Below are positions 8,684 through 17,759 of a stretch of 64,000 bases of DNA, one piece after another. The notes under the pieces were generated by a model. The model was not told the DNA's origin. It ran no database searches and worked only from the letters and a program-made list of their open reading frames with translations. The stretch is from Clostridiales bacterium UBA1763. Lineage in GTDB: Bacteria; Bacillota; Clostridia; Oscillospirales; Oscillospiraceae. Position numbers and translations under genes: made by a program. The stretch is from NCBI GenBank assembly GCA_002314685.1, contig DCHB01000080.1, positions 1 through 64,000 of the forward strand. The letters are read 5' to 3'. Within the stretch, counting starts at the first letter, position 1. Each line of letters opens with the position of its first letter.

Positions 8684-9547
8684 GTGGAGAAAGATCTTTT
8701 GGCAGTTTTGGCTGAGGGGAGCCGCAAGTTTTCCAAGGGCCAGAAAATCATAGCAAAATACATTTTGACAAACTACGATAAGGCGGCATTTATGACCGCG
8801 GGTAAGCTCGGAAAAATTGTCGGTGTGAGTGAATCGACAGTTGTGCGCTTTGCCTCCGAGCTCGGCTTTGACGGTTATCCGAACATGAGAAAAGCCCTGC
8901 AGGAAATGATAAGAAACAGGCTCACCTCTGTTCAGCGTATTGAGGTCGCAAAGAGCATGATAGACGATACGGATATAGTGAAGTCTGTCATAAACAGCGA
9001 TATTCAAAATCTGCAGGCAACGCTTGAAATGCTAAATCAGCCGAGCTTTAACGACTTCATTGACTCTATAATCAACGCAAAAAATATATACATTGTCGGT
9101 ATGCGCACTTCGACATCGCTTGCTTCATTTTTGGGACTGTATCTCAATCTCCTGCGCAGCAACGTAAATGTTGTTCATGACATAGGCGCAAGCGAAATTT
9201 ACGAGCAGATTATCAGAATAGGTGAGGGCGACCTCTTTATCGGACTGAGCTTCCCGAGATATTCAAGCCATACCGTTGAGGCAATGCAGTTTGCAAAGAA
9301 AATGGGCGCGAAGGCGATAGCCATTACGGACAGCGCCGCATCACCCTTTGAGGGTATCGCCGACATAAGCCTCCACGCAAAGAGCGATATGGTATCCTTC
9401 CTTGACTCTCTTGTTGCACCTATGAGCCTGATAAATGCAATTATCGTTGCAGTCGGAATAAGACACAAGGACAGCGTTTCGGAGACCTTTGAAAAACTTG
9501 AAAAAATTTGGCAGGAGCATTATGTCTATGAGCCCGCTGAGCACTGA
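8684..9547 (+). CDS. MurR/RpiR family transcriptional regulator
   Basis: About 288 residues: an N-terminal helix-turn-helix (KIVGVSESTVVRFASELGFDGYPNMRKALQE) and a C-terminal SIS sugar-phosphate-binding domain (IYIVGMRTSTSLASF to AIAITDSAASPFEGIADI). Such proteins sense phosphosugars or related metabolites. I chose GTG 8684 because GGAG at 8671-8674 is well spaced for it. The ATG at 8669 (five codons longer) has no Shine-Dalgarno sequence. The gene overlaps the next one by 26 nt. No sugar gene is adjacent, so the ligand cannot be inferred. Confidence 0.88.
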   Translation: MEKDLLAVLAEGSRKFSKGQKIIAKYILTNYDKAAFMTAGKLGKIVGVSESTVVRFASELGFDGYPNMRKALQEMIRNRLTSVQRIEVAKSMIDDTDIVKSVINSDIQNLQATLEMLNQPSFNDFIDSIINAKNIYIVGMRTSTSLASFLGLYLNLLRSNVNVVHDIGASEIYEQIIRIGEGDLFIGLSFPRYSSHTVEAMQFAKKMGAKAIAITDSAASPFEGIADISLHAKSDMVSFLDSLVAPMSLINAIIVAVGIRHKDSVSETFEKLEKIWQEHYVYEPAEH

Positions 9548-10757
9548 TGTTGTTGTTATAGGCGGCGGAGCATCGGGAATGATGTGCAGTGCCGTTGCCG
9601 CTGACAGAGGCTTGAAGGTAATGCTTGTAGAGCCGAATAAAATTCTCGGCAGAAAGCTGAGGATAACAGGCAAGGGCAGATGCAACGTAACAAACAACTG
9701 TGATGTTAAAGAAATTCTAAGCAACATTCCCGGTGACGGCAGATTTTTATACAGCGCCTTAAACAAGTTTTCACCGCAAAACACCATTGAATTTTTTGAG
9801 GGACTCGGACTGCCTCTCAAAACCGAAAGAGGCAACCGCGTTTTTCCTGTTTCCGATAATGCAAACGATGTTGCGGGCACGCTCATCCGTTATATTAAAA
9901 AATGCGGTGTTGAGCTTTTGCAAGCCTCGGCAAAGCGAATAATTACGGAAGATGCTCAGGTTACGGGCGTTGAGACGGATAAGGGGATAATCTCCTGCCG
10001 TGCCGCGGTTATATGCACTGGCGGGCTTTCATATCCCTTGACCGGCTCAAAGGGCGCAGGATATAAAATGGCGCAGGAGCTCGGTCATACCGTAACGCCG
10101 TGCAGACCGTCGCTTGTACCGCTTGAAAGCGATGACGATTACTGTGCTCAGATGCAGGGCTTTTCGCTTAAAAATGTCGTGCTGTCGGCATTTGAGGACG
10201 GTAAGCTGATATACAAAGAGCTCGGCGAAATGCTGTTTACTCATTTCGGAGTCAGCGGGCCGCTTGTATTGTCTGCAAGCTCACACATGAGAAATATGGG
10301 GAAGTCAGAATACAAGCTTTCAATCGACTTGAAGCCCGCACTTGACGAAAAGAAGCTTGATACAAGAATTTTACGCGATTTTGAAAAATACGCAAACCGC
10401 GATTTTGCAAATGCCTTGGGAGATTTAGCGGGCAAGACGATGATTCCCGTTTTGATAGAGCTTTCGGGCATTCCTCCCGAGACGAAGGTTAATTCGATTA
10501 CGCGCGAACAGCGTCATGCACTGCTTCACCTGCTGAAGAATTTCCCCGTAAATATTATCGGAACAAGACCGATTGACGAAGCGATTGTCACATCGGGCGG
10601 AGTTTCAACAAAGGAAGTTAATCCGCGAACAATGGAGTCAAAGCTTATAAGCGGACTGCATTTTGCAGGTGAGGTATTAGATCTCGATGCCTACACGGGC
10701 GGGTTTAATCTTCAGATAGCATGGTCAACGGCTTATACAGCCGCAAATTCAATATAA
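9522..10757 (+). CDS. HI0933/YhiN-type NAD(P)/FAD-dependent oxidoreductase
   Basis: A 411-residue flavoprotein of the HI0933 family (YhiN/YtfP, BaiN-like). It has a Rossmann dinucleotide motif VVVIGGGASGMMCS at the N-terminus, the conserved KLRITGKGRCNVTNN, and GEVLDLDAYTGGFNLQIAWSTAYTA at the C-terminus. The substrate is not established for most members. Start ATG 9522 lies inside the rpiR-like gene and has AGGAG four bases upstream. cmk follows after 10 nt, so the region up to the ispH-rpsA fusion is probably one operon. Confidence 0.9.
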   Translation: MSMSPLSTDVVVIGGGASGMMCSAVAADRGLKVMLVEPNKILGRKLRITGKGRCNVTNNCDVKEILSNIPGDGRFLYSALNKFSPQNTIEFFEGLGLPLKTERGNRVFPVSDNANDVAGTLIRYIKKCGVELLQASAKRIITEDAQVTGVETDKGIISCRAAVICTGGLSYPLTGSKGAGYKMAQELGHTVTPCRPSLVPLESDDDYCAQMQGFSLKNVVLSAFEDGKLIYKELGEMLFTHFGVSGPLVLSASSHMRNMGKSEYKLSIDLKPALDEKKLDTRILRDFEKYANRDFANALGDLAGKTMIPVLIELSGIPPETKVNSITREQRHALLHLLKNFPVNIIGTRPIDEAIVTSGGVSTKEVNPRTMESKLISGLHFAGEVLDLDAYTGGFNLQIAWSTAYTAANSI

Positions 10758-10767
10758 GAGGTTATTT

Positions 10768-11448
10768 ATGATTTCAGTAGCAATTGACGGACCCTCAGGG
10801 GCGGGCAAAAGCTCCGTAGCGAAAAAAGCCGCCGAGCTTTTCGGGCTTGTTTATGTTGATACGGGCGCAATTTACAGAACTATCGGCCTTGCCGCTTTTA
10901 ACAGAGGCATGAATACGAAGGATGCAGATGTTATTATCCCGTTTTTACCCGAGCTCGATATCGATATGAGATACAACGAAAACGGTGAACAGCGTATGTT
11001 TCTGTTCGGCGAGGATGTTTCCTCAAGGATAAGAACACCAGAGATATCAATGTGCGCGTCCAATGTATCGGCAATACCCGAGGTGAGAGAATACCTCATG
11101 GATATGCAGAGAAATATGGCGAAGAAATATGATGTCATAATGGACGGCAGAGATATAGGCACCGTTATTCTTCCTAATGCGGATTTGAAGATATTTCTCA
11201 CCGCGTCACCCGAGGCAAGGGCTGACAGAAGATATAAGGAGCTTATTCAAAAGGGTAATAATGTGACGCTTGATGCTGTGCTTGAGGACATGAAAAAGCG
11301 CGATGCACAGGACTCGGGCAGAAAAACCGCGCCCCTTGCTGCGGCGGCAGATGCCGTTTATCTCGATACAAGCGATATGACACTCGAGGAAAGCGTCAGC
11401 GCTGTATGCAGGCTGATTTCGGAAAAAACGGGAAAGAAGCTCAAGTGA
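10768..11448 (+). CDS. cmk: Cytidylate kinase
   Basis: A 226-residue (d)CMP kinase that phosphorylates CMP and dCMP with ATP. The P-loop is GPSGAGKSS at the N-terminus. The conserved DGRDIGTVILPNADLKIFLTASPEARADRR stretch and the lid-region KKRDAQDSGR are present. It sits 1 nt before the ispH-rpsA fusion; cmk-ispH-rpsA order is common in Firmicutes. Confidence 0.96.
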   Translation: MISVAIDGPSGAGKSSVAKKAAELFGLVYVDTGAIYRTIGLAAFNRGMNTKDADVIIPFLPELDIDMRYNENGEQRMFLFGEDVSSRIRTPEISMCASNVSAIPEVREYLMDMQRNMAKKYDVIMDGRDIGTVILPNADLKIFLTASPEARADRRYKELIQKGNNVTLDAVLEDMKKRDAQDSGRKTAPLAAAADAVYLDTSDMTLEESVSAVCRLISEKTGKKLK

Positions 11449-11449
11449 T

Positions 11450-13480
11450 ATGAAAAAAGTAACTGTCGCTAAAAGTGCGGGCTTTTGCTTCGGCGTAAGC
11501 CGTTCGGTTGACATGGCTCAGAAAATGCTCGAGGAGGGCAAAGCGTATTCACTCGGACAGCTTATACATAACGACGATGTTGTTAATACCCTCGCAAAAA
11601 AGGGCTTGACGGTAATAGATTGCCCGTCAGAGCTTCCCGAGGGAGAAAGAGTTATAATCCGTTCGCACGGCATTGCCAAAAGCGTGTACGATGAGCTGGA
11701 GCAAAGGAAAGCGCAGATAACCGATGCAACCTGCCCGAAGGTTAAGAAGATACACGAGATTGTATCAAAAGCGGGTGAAAACGGAAGGTATGTCCTTATT
11801 ATCGGTATGCGAAGGCACCCCGAGGTTGAGGCTGTCTGCGGCTGGTGCGGTGATCACTCATTGTGCGAAAATGTGCAGGAGCTTGAGGATTTGTTTGCAA
11901 AAAATCAAGATTTATTGGATAAACCGATAACAATGGTTATTCAAACAACGCAAACCCGTAGTAATTTTACCGAATGTTCAAATTTTTTGAAAAAAATATG
12001 TACAAATGCAGAAATCTTTGATACAATATGCGGTGCAACATCCATGAGACAGGAAGAGGCTTCAAAACTTTCGGCCGAATGTGATGCAATGATTGTAATT
12101 GGCGGCAAACACAGTGCCAACAGTGTCCATCTTGCTGAAATCTGCAGGAAAAGCTGTAACAATGTTCAGTTTGTGAATAATGCAGACGAAATTGATATGG
12201 ACAAGCTGTCAGATGCTGTGAATGTAGGAATTACAGCCGGCGCATCCGCACCTGCATGGATAATTAAGGAGGTAAGTAATAAGATGAGCGAAGAAATCAA
12301 AATTGATGCTGCAGCAGAAGAGAAGGAGATGTCCTTCGACGAAATGCTGGAGGAATCCATCAAGACTATATATAACGGAGATAAGGTAACAGGTATTGTT
12401 GTCGCCATTACCGGCACTGAAATCAGTGTCGATATCGGCACCAAGTATTCGGGCTTTATACCCACCACCGAGTTTACCGACGACGGTGTCAAGGTTGAAG
12501 ACGCAGTCAAGGTCGGCGACGAGCTTGAAGCAGTTGTTGTCCGCGTAAACGACGTTGAAGGTACCGTTATGCTTTCCAAGAAGCGTCTTGATGCGGCTAA
12601 GAGCTGGAACGCAGTTGAGAAGGCTGTTGAAGACGGCACCGTTCTCGAGGGCGTTGTTACCGAGGAAAACAAGGGCGGCATCGTTGTCAATGTCAAGGGC
12701 ATCCGCGTATTTGTTCCCGCTTCCCAGTCCGGTCTGCCCAAGGAGGCAGAAATGAGCCAGCTTCTCAAGCAGAAGGTCCGCGTTAAGATTACCGAGGTTA
12801 ACCCCGGTCGCAAGCGCGTTGTAGGCTCCATCCGTGCTGTCGCTCAGAAGGAGCGTCGCGAGCGTGCAGAGGCTATCTGGAACGATATCGAGGTCGGCAA
12901 GAAGTATCACGGCACCGTTAAGTCCATGACCGGATACGGCGCATTTGTTGATATCGGCGGCATTGACGGTATGGTCCATGTCTCTGAAATGAGCTGGAAT
13001 CGCGTTAAGAACCCCAACGAGGTATTCGCAGTAGGCGACGAGGTTGATGTTTATGTCATCAACTTTGACAAGGAGAAGCGCAAAATTTCTCTCGGCTACA
13101 AGGATCCCGCAGAGAATCCCTGGGCAAAGTTCACCGCAGCTTACGAGGTCGGTGCAACTGCACAGGTCAAGATCGTAAAGCTCATGACCTTCGGCGCATT
13201 TGCTGAAGTTCTGCCCGGTGTTGACGGTCTTATCCACATTTCTCAGATTGCAAACCGCCGTATCGGCAAGCCCGAAGAGGTCCTTGCAGTCGGTGATGTT
13301 GTTGATGCAAAGATTACCGCTATCGACAATGACAATCAGAAGATTTCTCTGTCCATTCGTGCACTCTCCGAGCCCGCACCTGCAGAAGCAGCTGTTGAGG
13401 TTGAGGAAGCTGCAGAGGACGCACTCGTATATGAAGTCTCCGCTGAGGGAGAGGCAACAGGCGAGGTCTCCGAGGACTGA
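11450..13480 (+). CDS. ispH: Fused HMBPP reductase IspH and ribosomal protein S1
   Basis: A 676-residue fusion. Residues 1-278 are IspH/LytB, the iron-sulphur enzyme making IPP and DMAPP in the last MEP-pathway step; the cluster cysteines are in AGFCFG, DATCPK and DTICGAT. Residues 279-676 carry four S1 RNA-binding domains (starts near GDKVTGIVV, GTVLEGVVT, GKKYHGTVK, GATAQVKIV). There is no stop between them. Codon use changes at the junction: downstream, lysine is almost always AAG and the bias resembles a ribosomal gene. A strong internal Shine-Dalgarno and ATG at the junction suggest a separate S1 product as well. Such fusions are known in Clostridia. Confidence 0.95.
   Translation: MKKVTVAKSAGFCFGVSRSVDMAQKMLEEGKAYSLGQLIHNDDVVNTLAKKGLTVIDCPSELPEGERVIIRSHGIAKSVYDELEQRKAQITDATCPKVKKIHEIVSKAGENGRYVLIIGMRRHPEVEAVCGWCGDHSLCENVQELEDLFAKNQDLLDKPITMVIQTTQTRSNFTECSNFLKKICTNAEIFDTICGATSMRQEEASKLSAECDAMIVIGGKHSANSVHLAEICRKSCNNVQFVNNADEIDMDKLSDAVNVGITAGASAPAWIIKEVSNKMSEEIKIDAAAEEKEMSFDEMLEESIKTIYNGDKVTGIVVAITGTEISVDIGTKYSGFIPTTEFTDDGVKVEDAVKVGDELEAVVVRVNDVEGTVMLSKKRLDAAKSWNAVEKAVEDGTVLEGVVTEENKGGIVVNVKGIRVFVPASQSGLPKEAEMSQLLKQKVRVKITEVNPGRKRVVGSIRAVAQKERRERAEAIWNDIEVGKKYHGTVKSMTGYGAFVDIGGIDGMVHVSEMSWNRVKNPNEVFAVGDEVDVYVINFDKEKRKISLGYKDPAENPWAKFTAAYEVGATAQVKIVKLMTFGAFAEVLPGVDGLIHISQIANRRIGKPEEVLAVGDVVDAKITAIDNDNQKISLSIRALSEPAPAEAAVEVEEAAEDALVYEVSAEGEATGEVSED
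12266..12286 (+). promoter_or_regulatory. Internal ribosome binding site and ATG at the IspH-S1 junction
   Basis: AAGGAGG (12266-12272) is followed 11 nt later by an in-frame ATG at 12284. That ATG begins MSEEIKIDAAAEE, a plausible natural N-terminus for free S1 of about 398 residues. The spacing is at the long end of the usual range. Confidence 0.55.
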
Positions 13481-13496
13481 TATTTTAAGCTGTTAT

Positions 13497-13531
13497 AACT
13501 GCCTGCCGAGAAATCGGCAGGCAGTTTTTTG
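13497..13531 (+). terminator. Intrinsic terminator after ispH-rpsA
   Basis: A 13-bp perfect stem (13497-13509 with 13514-13526), GAAA tetraloop and T-run. It ends the operon that began near 8623. Confidence 0.95.
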
Positions 13532-13562
13532 TTGAAAAATCAATAAAAACAGAGCTTTTTTC

Positions 13563-13591
13563 TTGCAAAATCAGCTCAGAATGTGTATAAT
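13563..13591 (+). promoter_or_regulatory. SigA-type promoter for the carD-ispD-ispF unit
   Basis: TTGCAA (13563-13568) and TATAAT (13586-13591) are spaced by 17 nt, close to the vegetative consensus. Confidence 0.8.
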
Positions 13592-13623
13592 TTATACATG
13601 ATAATAAATTGGGAGGGATATTC

Positions 13624-14097
13624 GTGTTTGCTGTCGGTGACTACATAGTTCATCCTATGCACGGTGCGGGTATTATTGAGAATATTGTCAGCAAAAAAAT
13701 CAACGGATGCGAGCAGGAATACTATGTTCTCAAGCTTCCCGTGGGCGACATGGTTGTCATGGTGCCCGTTGTCGGCTGTGAGTCAATAGGTGTAAGGACT
13801 GTTATTTCAGCCGATGAAGCAAATGATGTTTTATCTGTATTTCCCGATATAGAAGTCGCCATGACTCAGAATTGGAATAAGCGATACAGAGAGAATATGG
13901 AGAAGATTAAAAGCGGCAATTTGCTTGAGGTTGCCGAGGTAGTGAAGGGGCTTATGTGCCGCGATGCCGACAGGGGACTTTCAACAGGCGAGAGAAAAAT
14001 GCTGCATACTGCAAAGCAGATTTTGATATCCGAGCTTGTTATTTCCCTTAATTCGGATTTCGAGAGCATTGAAAATAAGCTTAATTCTTTTGTTTGA
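13624..14097 (+). CDS. CarD/CdnL-family transcription regulator
   Basis: A 157-residue protein with an N-terminal CarD-type RNA-polymerase interaction domain (FAVGDYIVHPMHGAGIIENI, a Tudor-like fold) and a helical C-terminus (RDADRGLSTGERKMLHTAKQILISELV). Members bind the RNA polymerase beta subunit and stabilise open complexes. GTG 13624 is preceded by GGGAGGG at 13611-13617, which decides the start. In Clostridia it commonly precedes ispD and ispF, as here; stringent control of this unit is possible but not shown. Confidence 0.88.
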   Translation: MFAVGDYIVHPMHGAGIIENIVSKKINGCEQEYYVLKLPVGDMVVMVPVVGCESIGVRTVISADEANDVLSVFPDIEVAMTQNWNKRYRENMEKIKSGNLLEVAEVVKGLMCRDADRGLSTGERKMLHTAKQILISELVISLNSDFESIENKLNSFV

Positions 14098-14110
14098 TTG
14101 AGGCGAAACA

Positions 14111-14845
14111 ATGTCTGTTATTGACAAAATTCTTAAATACAAAAAATCGTCAAGTGATTTTTGCACGGCGATAATAGTCGCCGCGGGTAAATCTCAGCGT
14201 ATGGGCAGGGATAAAATTCTTATGCCTATTGGCGGTATGCCCGTTATTGCTCATACCTTGAAGGCTTTTGAAAAGTCCGAGCATATTGATGAAATTATTG
14301 TCGTTACGAAATATGAGAGCATTCAGCAGATTGCAGATATTTGCAATGAGTACGGCATAAGCAAGATAAGCAAGGTCGTTATAGGCGGTAAAACGAGAGC
14401 AGAATCAGCACTTATCGGCGTGTGCGAGGCATCGGATAAAGCGGGAGTTATTGCAATTCATGACGGCGCAAGACCGTTTGTAAGCGTAAATCTCATCGAC
14501 CGTGTTATAAATGCGCTTGGGGACAACAGTGCCGTTGCGCCTGCAACCTTTTCAACCGATACCGTCAGAATTATTAACTCTAAGGGAATTGTAACGCAGA
14601 CTCCCGACAGAGATACTGTCGCTTTAATTCAAACACCGCAGGCGTTTTCGGCCGAGGTTATTAAAACCGCGCTGACAAAGGCTGTTGAAAAGAATATCGC
14701 AATAACAGACGATTGCTCTGCGGTTGAGGCAATGGGCCTTAAGGTCTGCGTCGTAGCGGGTGAGCAGAGCAATATTAAGCTCACATCATCAATGGATATT
14801 TACATTGCCGAAAAAATATTGTCTGAGCGGGGTGCTGTCAAGTGA
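14111..14845 (+). CDS. ispD: 2-C-methyl-D-erythritol 4-phosphate cytidylyltransferase
   Basis: A 244-residue MEP-pathway enzyme that joins CTP to methylerythritol phosphate. The nucleotide-binding motif [30 protein letters not shown], and [12 protein letters not shown] are all visible. It has about 17 extra N-terminal residues before the first strand; no alternative start inside them is clearly better. Its TGA overlaps the GTG start of ispF (GTGA), giving coupling with the next pathway step but one. Confidence 0.95.
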   Translation: MSVIDKILKYKKSSSDFCTAIIVAAGKSQRMGRDKILMPIGGMPVIAHTLKAFEKSEHIDEIIVVTKYESIQQIADICNEYGISKISKVVIGGKTRAESALIGVCEASDKAGVIAIHDGARPFVSVNLIDRVINALGDNSAVAPATFSTDTVRIINSKGIVTQTPDRDTVALIQTPQAFSAEVIKTALTKAVEKNIAITDDCSAVEAMGLKVCVVAGEQSNIKLTSSMDIYIAEKILSERGAVK

Positions 14846-15315
14846 GAATAGGTCACGGATACGATGTGCATAAGCTCGTTGAGGGCAGGGATTTAATTCT
14901 CGGCGGAGTAAAAATTGAGTATGAAAAGGGCTTACTCGGGCACTCGGACGCCGATGTTTTGACTCACGCTTTAATGGATGCGCTGTTGGGTGCGGCGGCA
15001 TTGGGCGATATCGGCAAGCTTTTTCCCGATAACGATGATGCCTTCCTCGGTGCTGACAGCATTGAGCTATTAAAAAAGGTTTGCGCCGTTCTCGGCGATA
15101 ATGGATATAAAATCGTAAATACCGATTGCACAGTGATCGCACAAAGACCGAAGCTTGCTCCGCATATTGACAAAATGCGCTCTATTCTTGCGCAGGCGAT
15201 GAACATTCCCGTATCCTGCGTCAGCGTAAAGGCAACAACCGAGGAAAAGCTCGGATTTACGGGCGAGGGCTTGGGTATCTCCGCACACAGCGTTGTGCTT
15301 ATTGAAGAAGCTTAA
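14842..15315 (+). CDS. ispF: 2-C-methyl-D-erythritol 2,4-cyclodiphosphate synthase
   Basis: A 157-residue MEP-pathway cyclase. The metal site is GYDVHKL and [21 protein letters not shown], and the C-terminal signature is [17 protein letters not shown]. It works two steps after IspD; ispH is encoded about 1.4 kb upstream in a separate unit. Start GTG is coupled to the ispD stop. A terminator follows at once. Confidence 0.96.
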   Translation: MRIGHGYDVHKLVEGRDLILGGVKIEYEKGLLGHSDADVLTHALMDALLGAAALGDIGKLFPDNDDAFLGADSIELLKKVCAVLGDNGYKIVNTDCTVIAQRPKLAPHIDKMRSILAQAMNIPVSCVSVKATTEEKLGFTGEGLGISAHSVVLIEEA

Positions 15316-15346
15316 CAGCAGATGATTTTTCATCTGCTGTTTTTTA
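15315..15346 (+). terminator. Intrinsic terminator after ispF
   Basis: An 11-bp stem (15315-15325 with 15330-15340), 4-nt T loop and a following T-run. Confidence 0.92.
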
Positions 15347-15398
15347 TCAAAAGAGAGACACGCGCATAGTATGTAATAAATCCGAAAAGAGGTCGGCT

Positions 15399-15650
15399 AT
15401 GCGTTATCTAATCATGTGCAAATCACTAACCTATGCTCAGCGGGCATCAAGGGCGTTGGAGAGTGCGGGAATAAAGGCTCATTTATTAAAGGCACCTGCG
15501 GGCTTGATGTCAAACGGCTGCGGCTACTGTGTTTCGGTTTCTCCGTTTGATGCCGAGAGGGCAGTAGGCTTGTTGAGGGCAAAAAATCTGCCCATAGGAA
15601 GGATATATCTTAAAAAATCCGATAATTCTTATCAGGAGGTTAAGCTGTGA
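15399..15650 (+). CDS. DUF3343 putative sulfur/selenium carrier protein
   Basis: An 83-residue protein that fits DUF3343 (putative Se/S carrier-like): YLIMCKSLTYAQRASRALESAGI then a CGYC motif near residues 47-50. Family members are often coded next to cysteine-desulfurase-like enzymes, and here the stop overlaps the start of such a gene (GTGA). The likely role is relay of persulfide or selenium, an inference from family and context. CATAGTAT at 15365-15372 resembles a mother-cell-type -10 element, but no matching -35 is seen. Confidence 0.75.
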   Translation: MRYLIMCKSLTYAQRASRALESAGIKAHLLKAPAGLMSNGCGYCVSVSPFDAERAVGLLRAKNLPIGRIYLKKSDNSYQEVKL

Positions 15651-16777
15651 TATATCTTGACAGTGCAGCAACAAGCCTGCTGAAGCCTCCCGAGGTCTTG
15701 TCGGCAATGAAAAATGCAATAAACACAATGGCAAGCCCCGGGCGAGGCTCATATTCTGCGGCAAGGCTTGCGGCAGATACCGTTTACGAATGCAGAGAGC
15801 TTGTGTGCAGACTGTTTCATTATGATAAGCCCGAAAATGTTGTGTTTTCAATGAATGCAACACACGCTTTGAATATTGCAATTCGCTCAGTTGTAAAAAA
15901 AGGGGACAGAGTATGCGTCTCGGGCTATGAGCATAACTCTGTTACAAGAACGCTAAACGCAGTCGGTGCGGAAATGCTTATAGCAAAATCAGAGCTTTTC
16001 GACAGGGAGGGTACGATAAAGGCATTTGAAAAACTCATACCGAAGGCAGATGCTGTTGTTTGCAATCATGTTTCAAACGTGTTCGGATTTATCATGCCCG
16101 TAAAAGAGATTTCCGAGCTTTGCCGCAAATATTCGGTGCCCTTTATACTCGACGCCTCACAGTCTGCGGGAATAATTGACATTGACGCAGTAGAGATGTA
16201 TGCGTCGTATATAGCAATGCCCGGGCATAAGGGGCTTATGGGACCTCAAGGCACGGGGATATTGCTGTGCAAGTCAAATCCCGAGCCTCTTATGTTCGGC
16301 GGAACGGGCTCGGAAAGCATAAATCAGCTCATGCCCGACAGCCTGCCCGATATGCTTGAGGCGGGTACTCACAATGTTGTGGGAATTGCGGGGCTTGGAG
16401 AGGGAATAAAATATGTCCTACAAAACGGCGCGGAGAATATTGGAAAGCACGAGCAAAGACTGTGCAGATTTATGGCATCAAGGCTTAAAACACTCGAGGG
16501 TGTTGAGGTGTTTTACTCTGAGGAAAATCAAGCGGGAGTGCTGTCAATAAGACACGGAAGCATAAATTCCGAGACACTGTGTGAAAAGCTCGGTGAAAAT
16601 GAGGTGGCGGCGCGATGCGGACTGCACTGCTCGCCTTTTGCGCACAAGTCAGCAGGGACATTGCAAACGGGCACGATCAGATTCAGCTTTTCGCCCTTTC
16701 TTGATGAGAATGATATATTAAATGCCTTTAATATATTCAAAAATCTTATAATTTGCGAAAAGTTAATCAATATGTAA
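15647..16777 (+). CDS. Class V aminotransferase, cysteine desulfurase-like
   Basis: A 376-residue PLP enzyme of the NifS/SufS/Csd superfamily. It opens with YLDSAATSLLKP. The PLP lysine is in AMPGHKGLMGPQGTG, and a candidate nucleophile cysteine is in AARCGLHCSPFAHKSAG. The predicted reaction is mobilisation of sulfur or selenium from (seleno)cysteine, with the coupled DUF3343 protein as a possible acceptor. It is not adjacent to suf genes, so it may serve a specialised pathway. Confidence 0.85.
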   Translation: MIYLDSAATSLLKPPEVLSAMKNAINTMASPGRGSYSAARLAADTVYECRELVCRLFHYDKPENVVFSMNATHALNIAIRSVVKKGDRVCVSGYEHNSVTRTLNAVGAEMLIAKSELFDREGTIKAFEKLIPKADAVVCNHVSNVFGFIMPVKEISELCRKYSVPFILDASQSAGIIDIDAVEMYASYIAMPGHKGLMGPQGTGILLCKSNPEPLMFGGTGSESINQLMPDSLPDMLEAGTHNVVGIAGLGEGIKYVLQNGAENIGKHEQRLCRFMASRLKTLEGVEVFYSEENQAGVLSIRHGSINSETLCEKLGENEVAARCGLHCSPFAHKSAGTLQTGTIRFSFSPFLDENDILNAFNIFKNLIICEKLINM

Positions 16778-16806
16778 TTGCCTTTTTAGATGTTTTATTT
16801 TATAAT
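16778..16806 (+). promoter_or_regulatory. SigA-type promoter for cdaA-cdaR
   Basis: TTGCCT (16778-16783) and TATAAT (16801-16806) are spaced by 17 nt, directly after the preceding stop. Confidence 0.75.
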
Positions 16807-16871
16807 ATAGTGATAAAATTTCTCGTATTAGCAAGTGCGTGTGAATTGCGCAGGATAAGTGGTGATAATCA

Positions 16872-17759
16872 ATGAACGGAATAGCCGGCTTTTTCCAAAA
16901 TATAGGCAGTGTTATATCTACAATCGGTTTTGCCGATATTGTCGATATTATCATTGTTGCATATCTGATATACAAGGTAATCGGTCTTATCAGAAAGACA
17001 AGCTCGTATAACCTCGCAAAGGGCTTGCTTGTCATGCTGATTGCTCTATGGCTGTCAGGTGTGTTTAAGCTTACGATGATAAATTATGTACTTAAAAAGG
17101 CTGTTGAAATAGGTCTTATAGCACTCGTTATTATCTTCCAGCCCGAGCTCAGAAAGCTTCTTGCTAAAATGGGCAGCAGTAATTTCTACGGCTTATTCTC
17201 AGCAAAATCGCAGTCGGTTTCAGAGCTTGATTCTGCAATAACGCAGACTGTGCTCGCCTGTCAGCAGATGTCGGAGACAAAGACGGGCGCGCTTATTATG
17301 TTTGAGCGCGGCATGACTCTCAACGATATAATGACTACGGGCACGCAGATTGATGCGGAGACAACCGCAGAGCTTCTGAAAAATATTTTCTATCCCAAGG
17401 CACCGCTTCACGACGGCGCAATGATTATCAAAAATGCGAGAATTGCCGCCGCGGGCTGTGTCCTTCCGCTGACAAAGAACAACAACCTCAGCAAGGACCT
17501 CGGTATGCGGCACAGAGCAGGTATAGGCGCAAGCGAGCAGTCGGATGCAATTGTTGTCATAGTCTCCGAGGAGACGGGCGCAATATCAGTTGCAATCGAG
17601 GGTATGTTAAAGCGTAATCTTGATAAGGTGACCTTTGAAAAGCTCCTTAGAAACGAGCTTGTTCAGGAGCCCGTTGAGAGTAAAACCCCGAAGGATATAA
17701 TCGCACGCTTTTTTGACAAAAATAAGGTGAACAGCAATGAAGCAGAAAAGAATAAGTAA
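16872..17759 (+). CDS. cdaA: Diadenylate cyclase CdaA
   Basis: A 295-residue membrane protein: about three N-terminal transmembrane segments (residues 18-85), then a DisA_N cyclase domain. The catalytic motifs are DGA in PLHDGAMII and RHR in GMRHRAGIGASEQSDA. It makes the essential messenger c-di-AMP from two ATP at the membrane. The next gene encodes its regulator CdaR and overlaps by 23 nt. glmM, the usual third gene, does not follow. Confidence 0.96.
   Translation: MNGIAGFFQNIGSVISTIGFADIVDIIIVAYLIYKVIGLIRKTSSYNLAKGLLVMLIALWLSGVFKLTMINYVLKKAVEIGLIALVIIFQPELRKLLAKMGSSNFYGLFSAKSQSVSELDSAITQTVLACQQMSETKTGALIMFERGMTLNDIMTTGTQIDAETTAELLKNIFYPKAPLHDGAMIIKNARIAAAGCVLPLTKNNNLSKDLGMRHRAGIGASEQSDAIVVIVSEETGAISVAIEGMLKRNLDKVTFEKLLRNELVQEPVESKTPKDIIARFFDKNKVNSNEAEKNK

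Noticed and set aside
12209..13237. Long open frame of 342 codons on the minus strand inside ispH-rpsA
   Set aside because: It is antisense to the well-supported S1 domains, and its openness follows from the biased codon use of that gene; the product shows no recognisable features.
13200..13535. 111-codon plus-strand frame at the end of rpsA
   Set aside because: It runs out of frame through the S1 coding region and the terminator.
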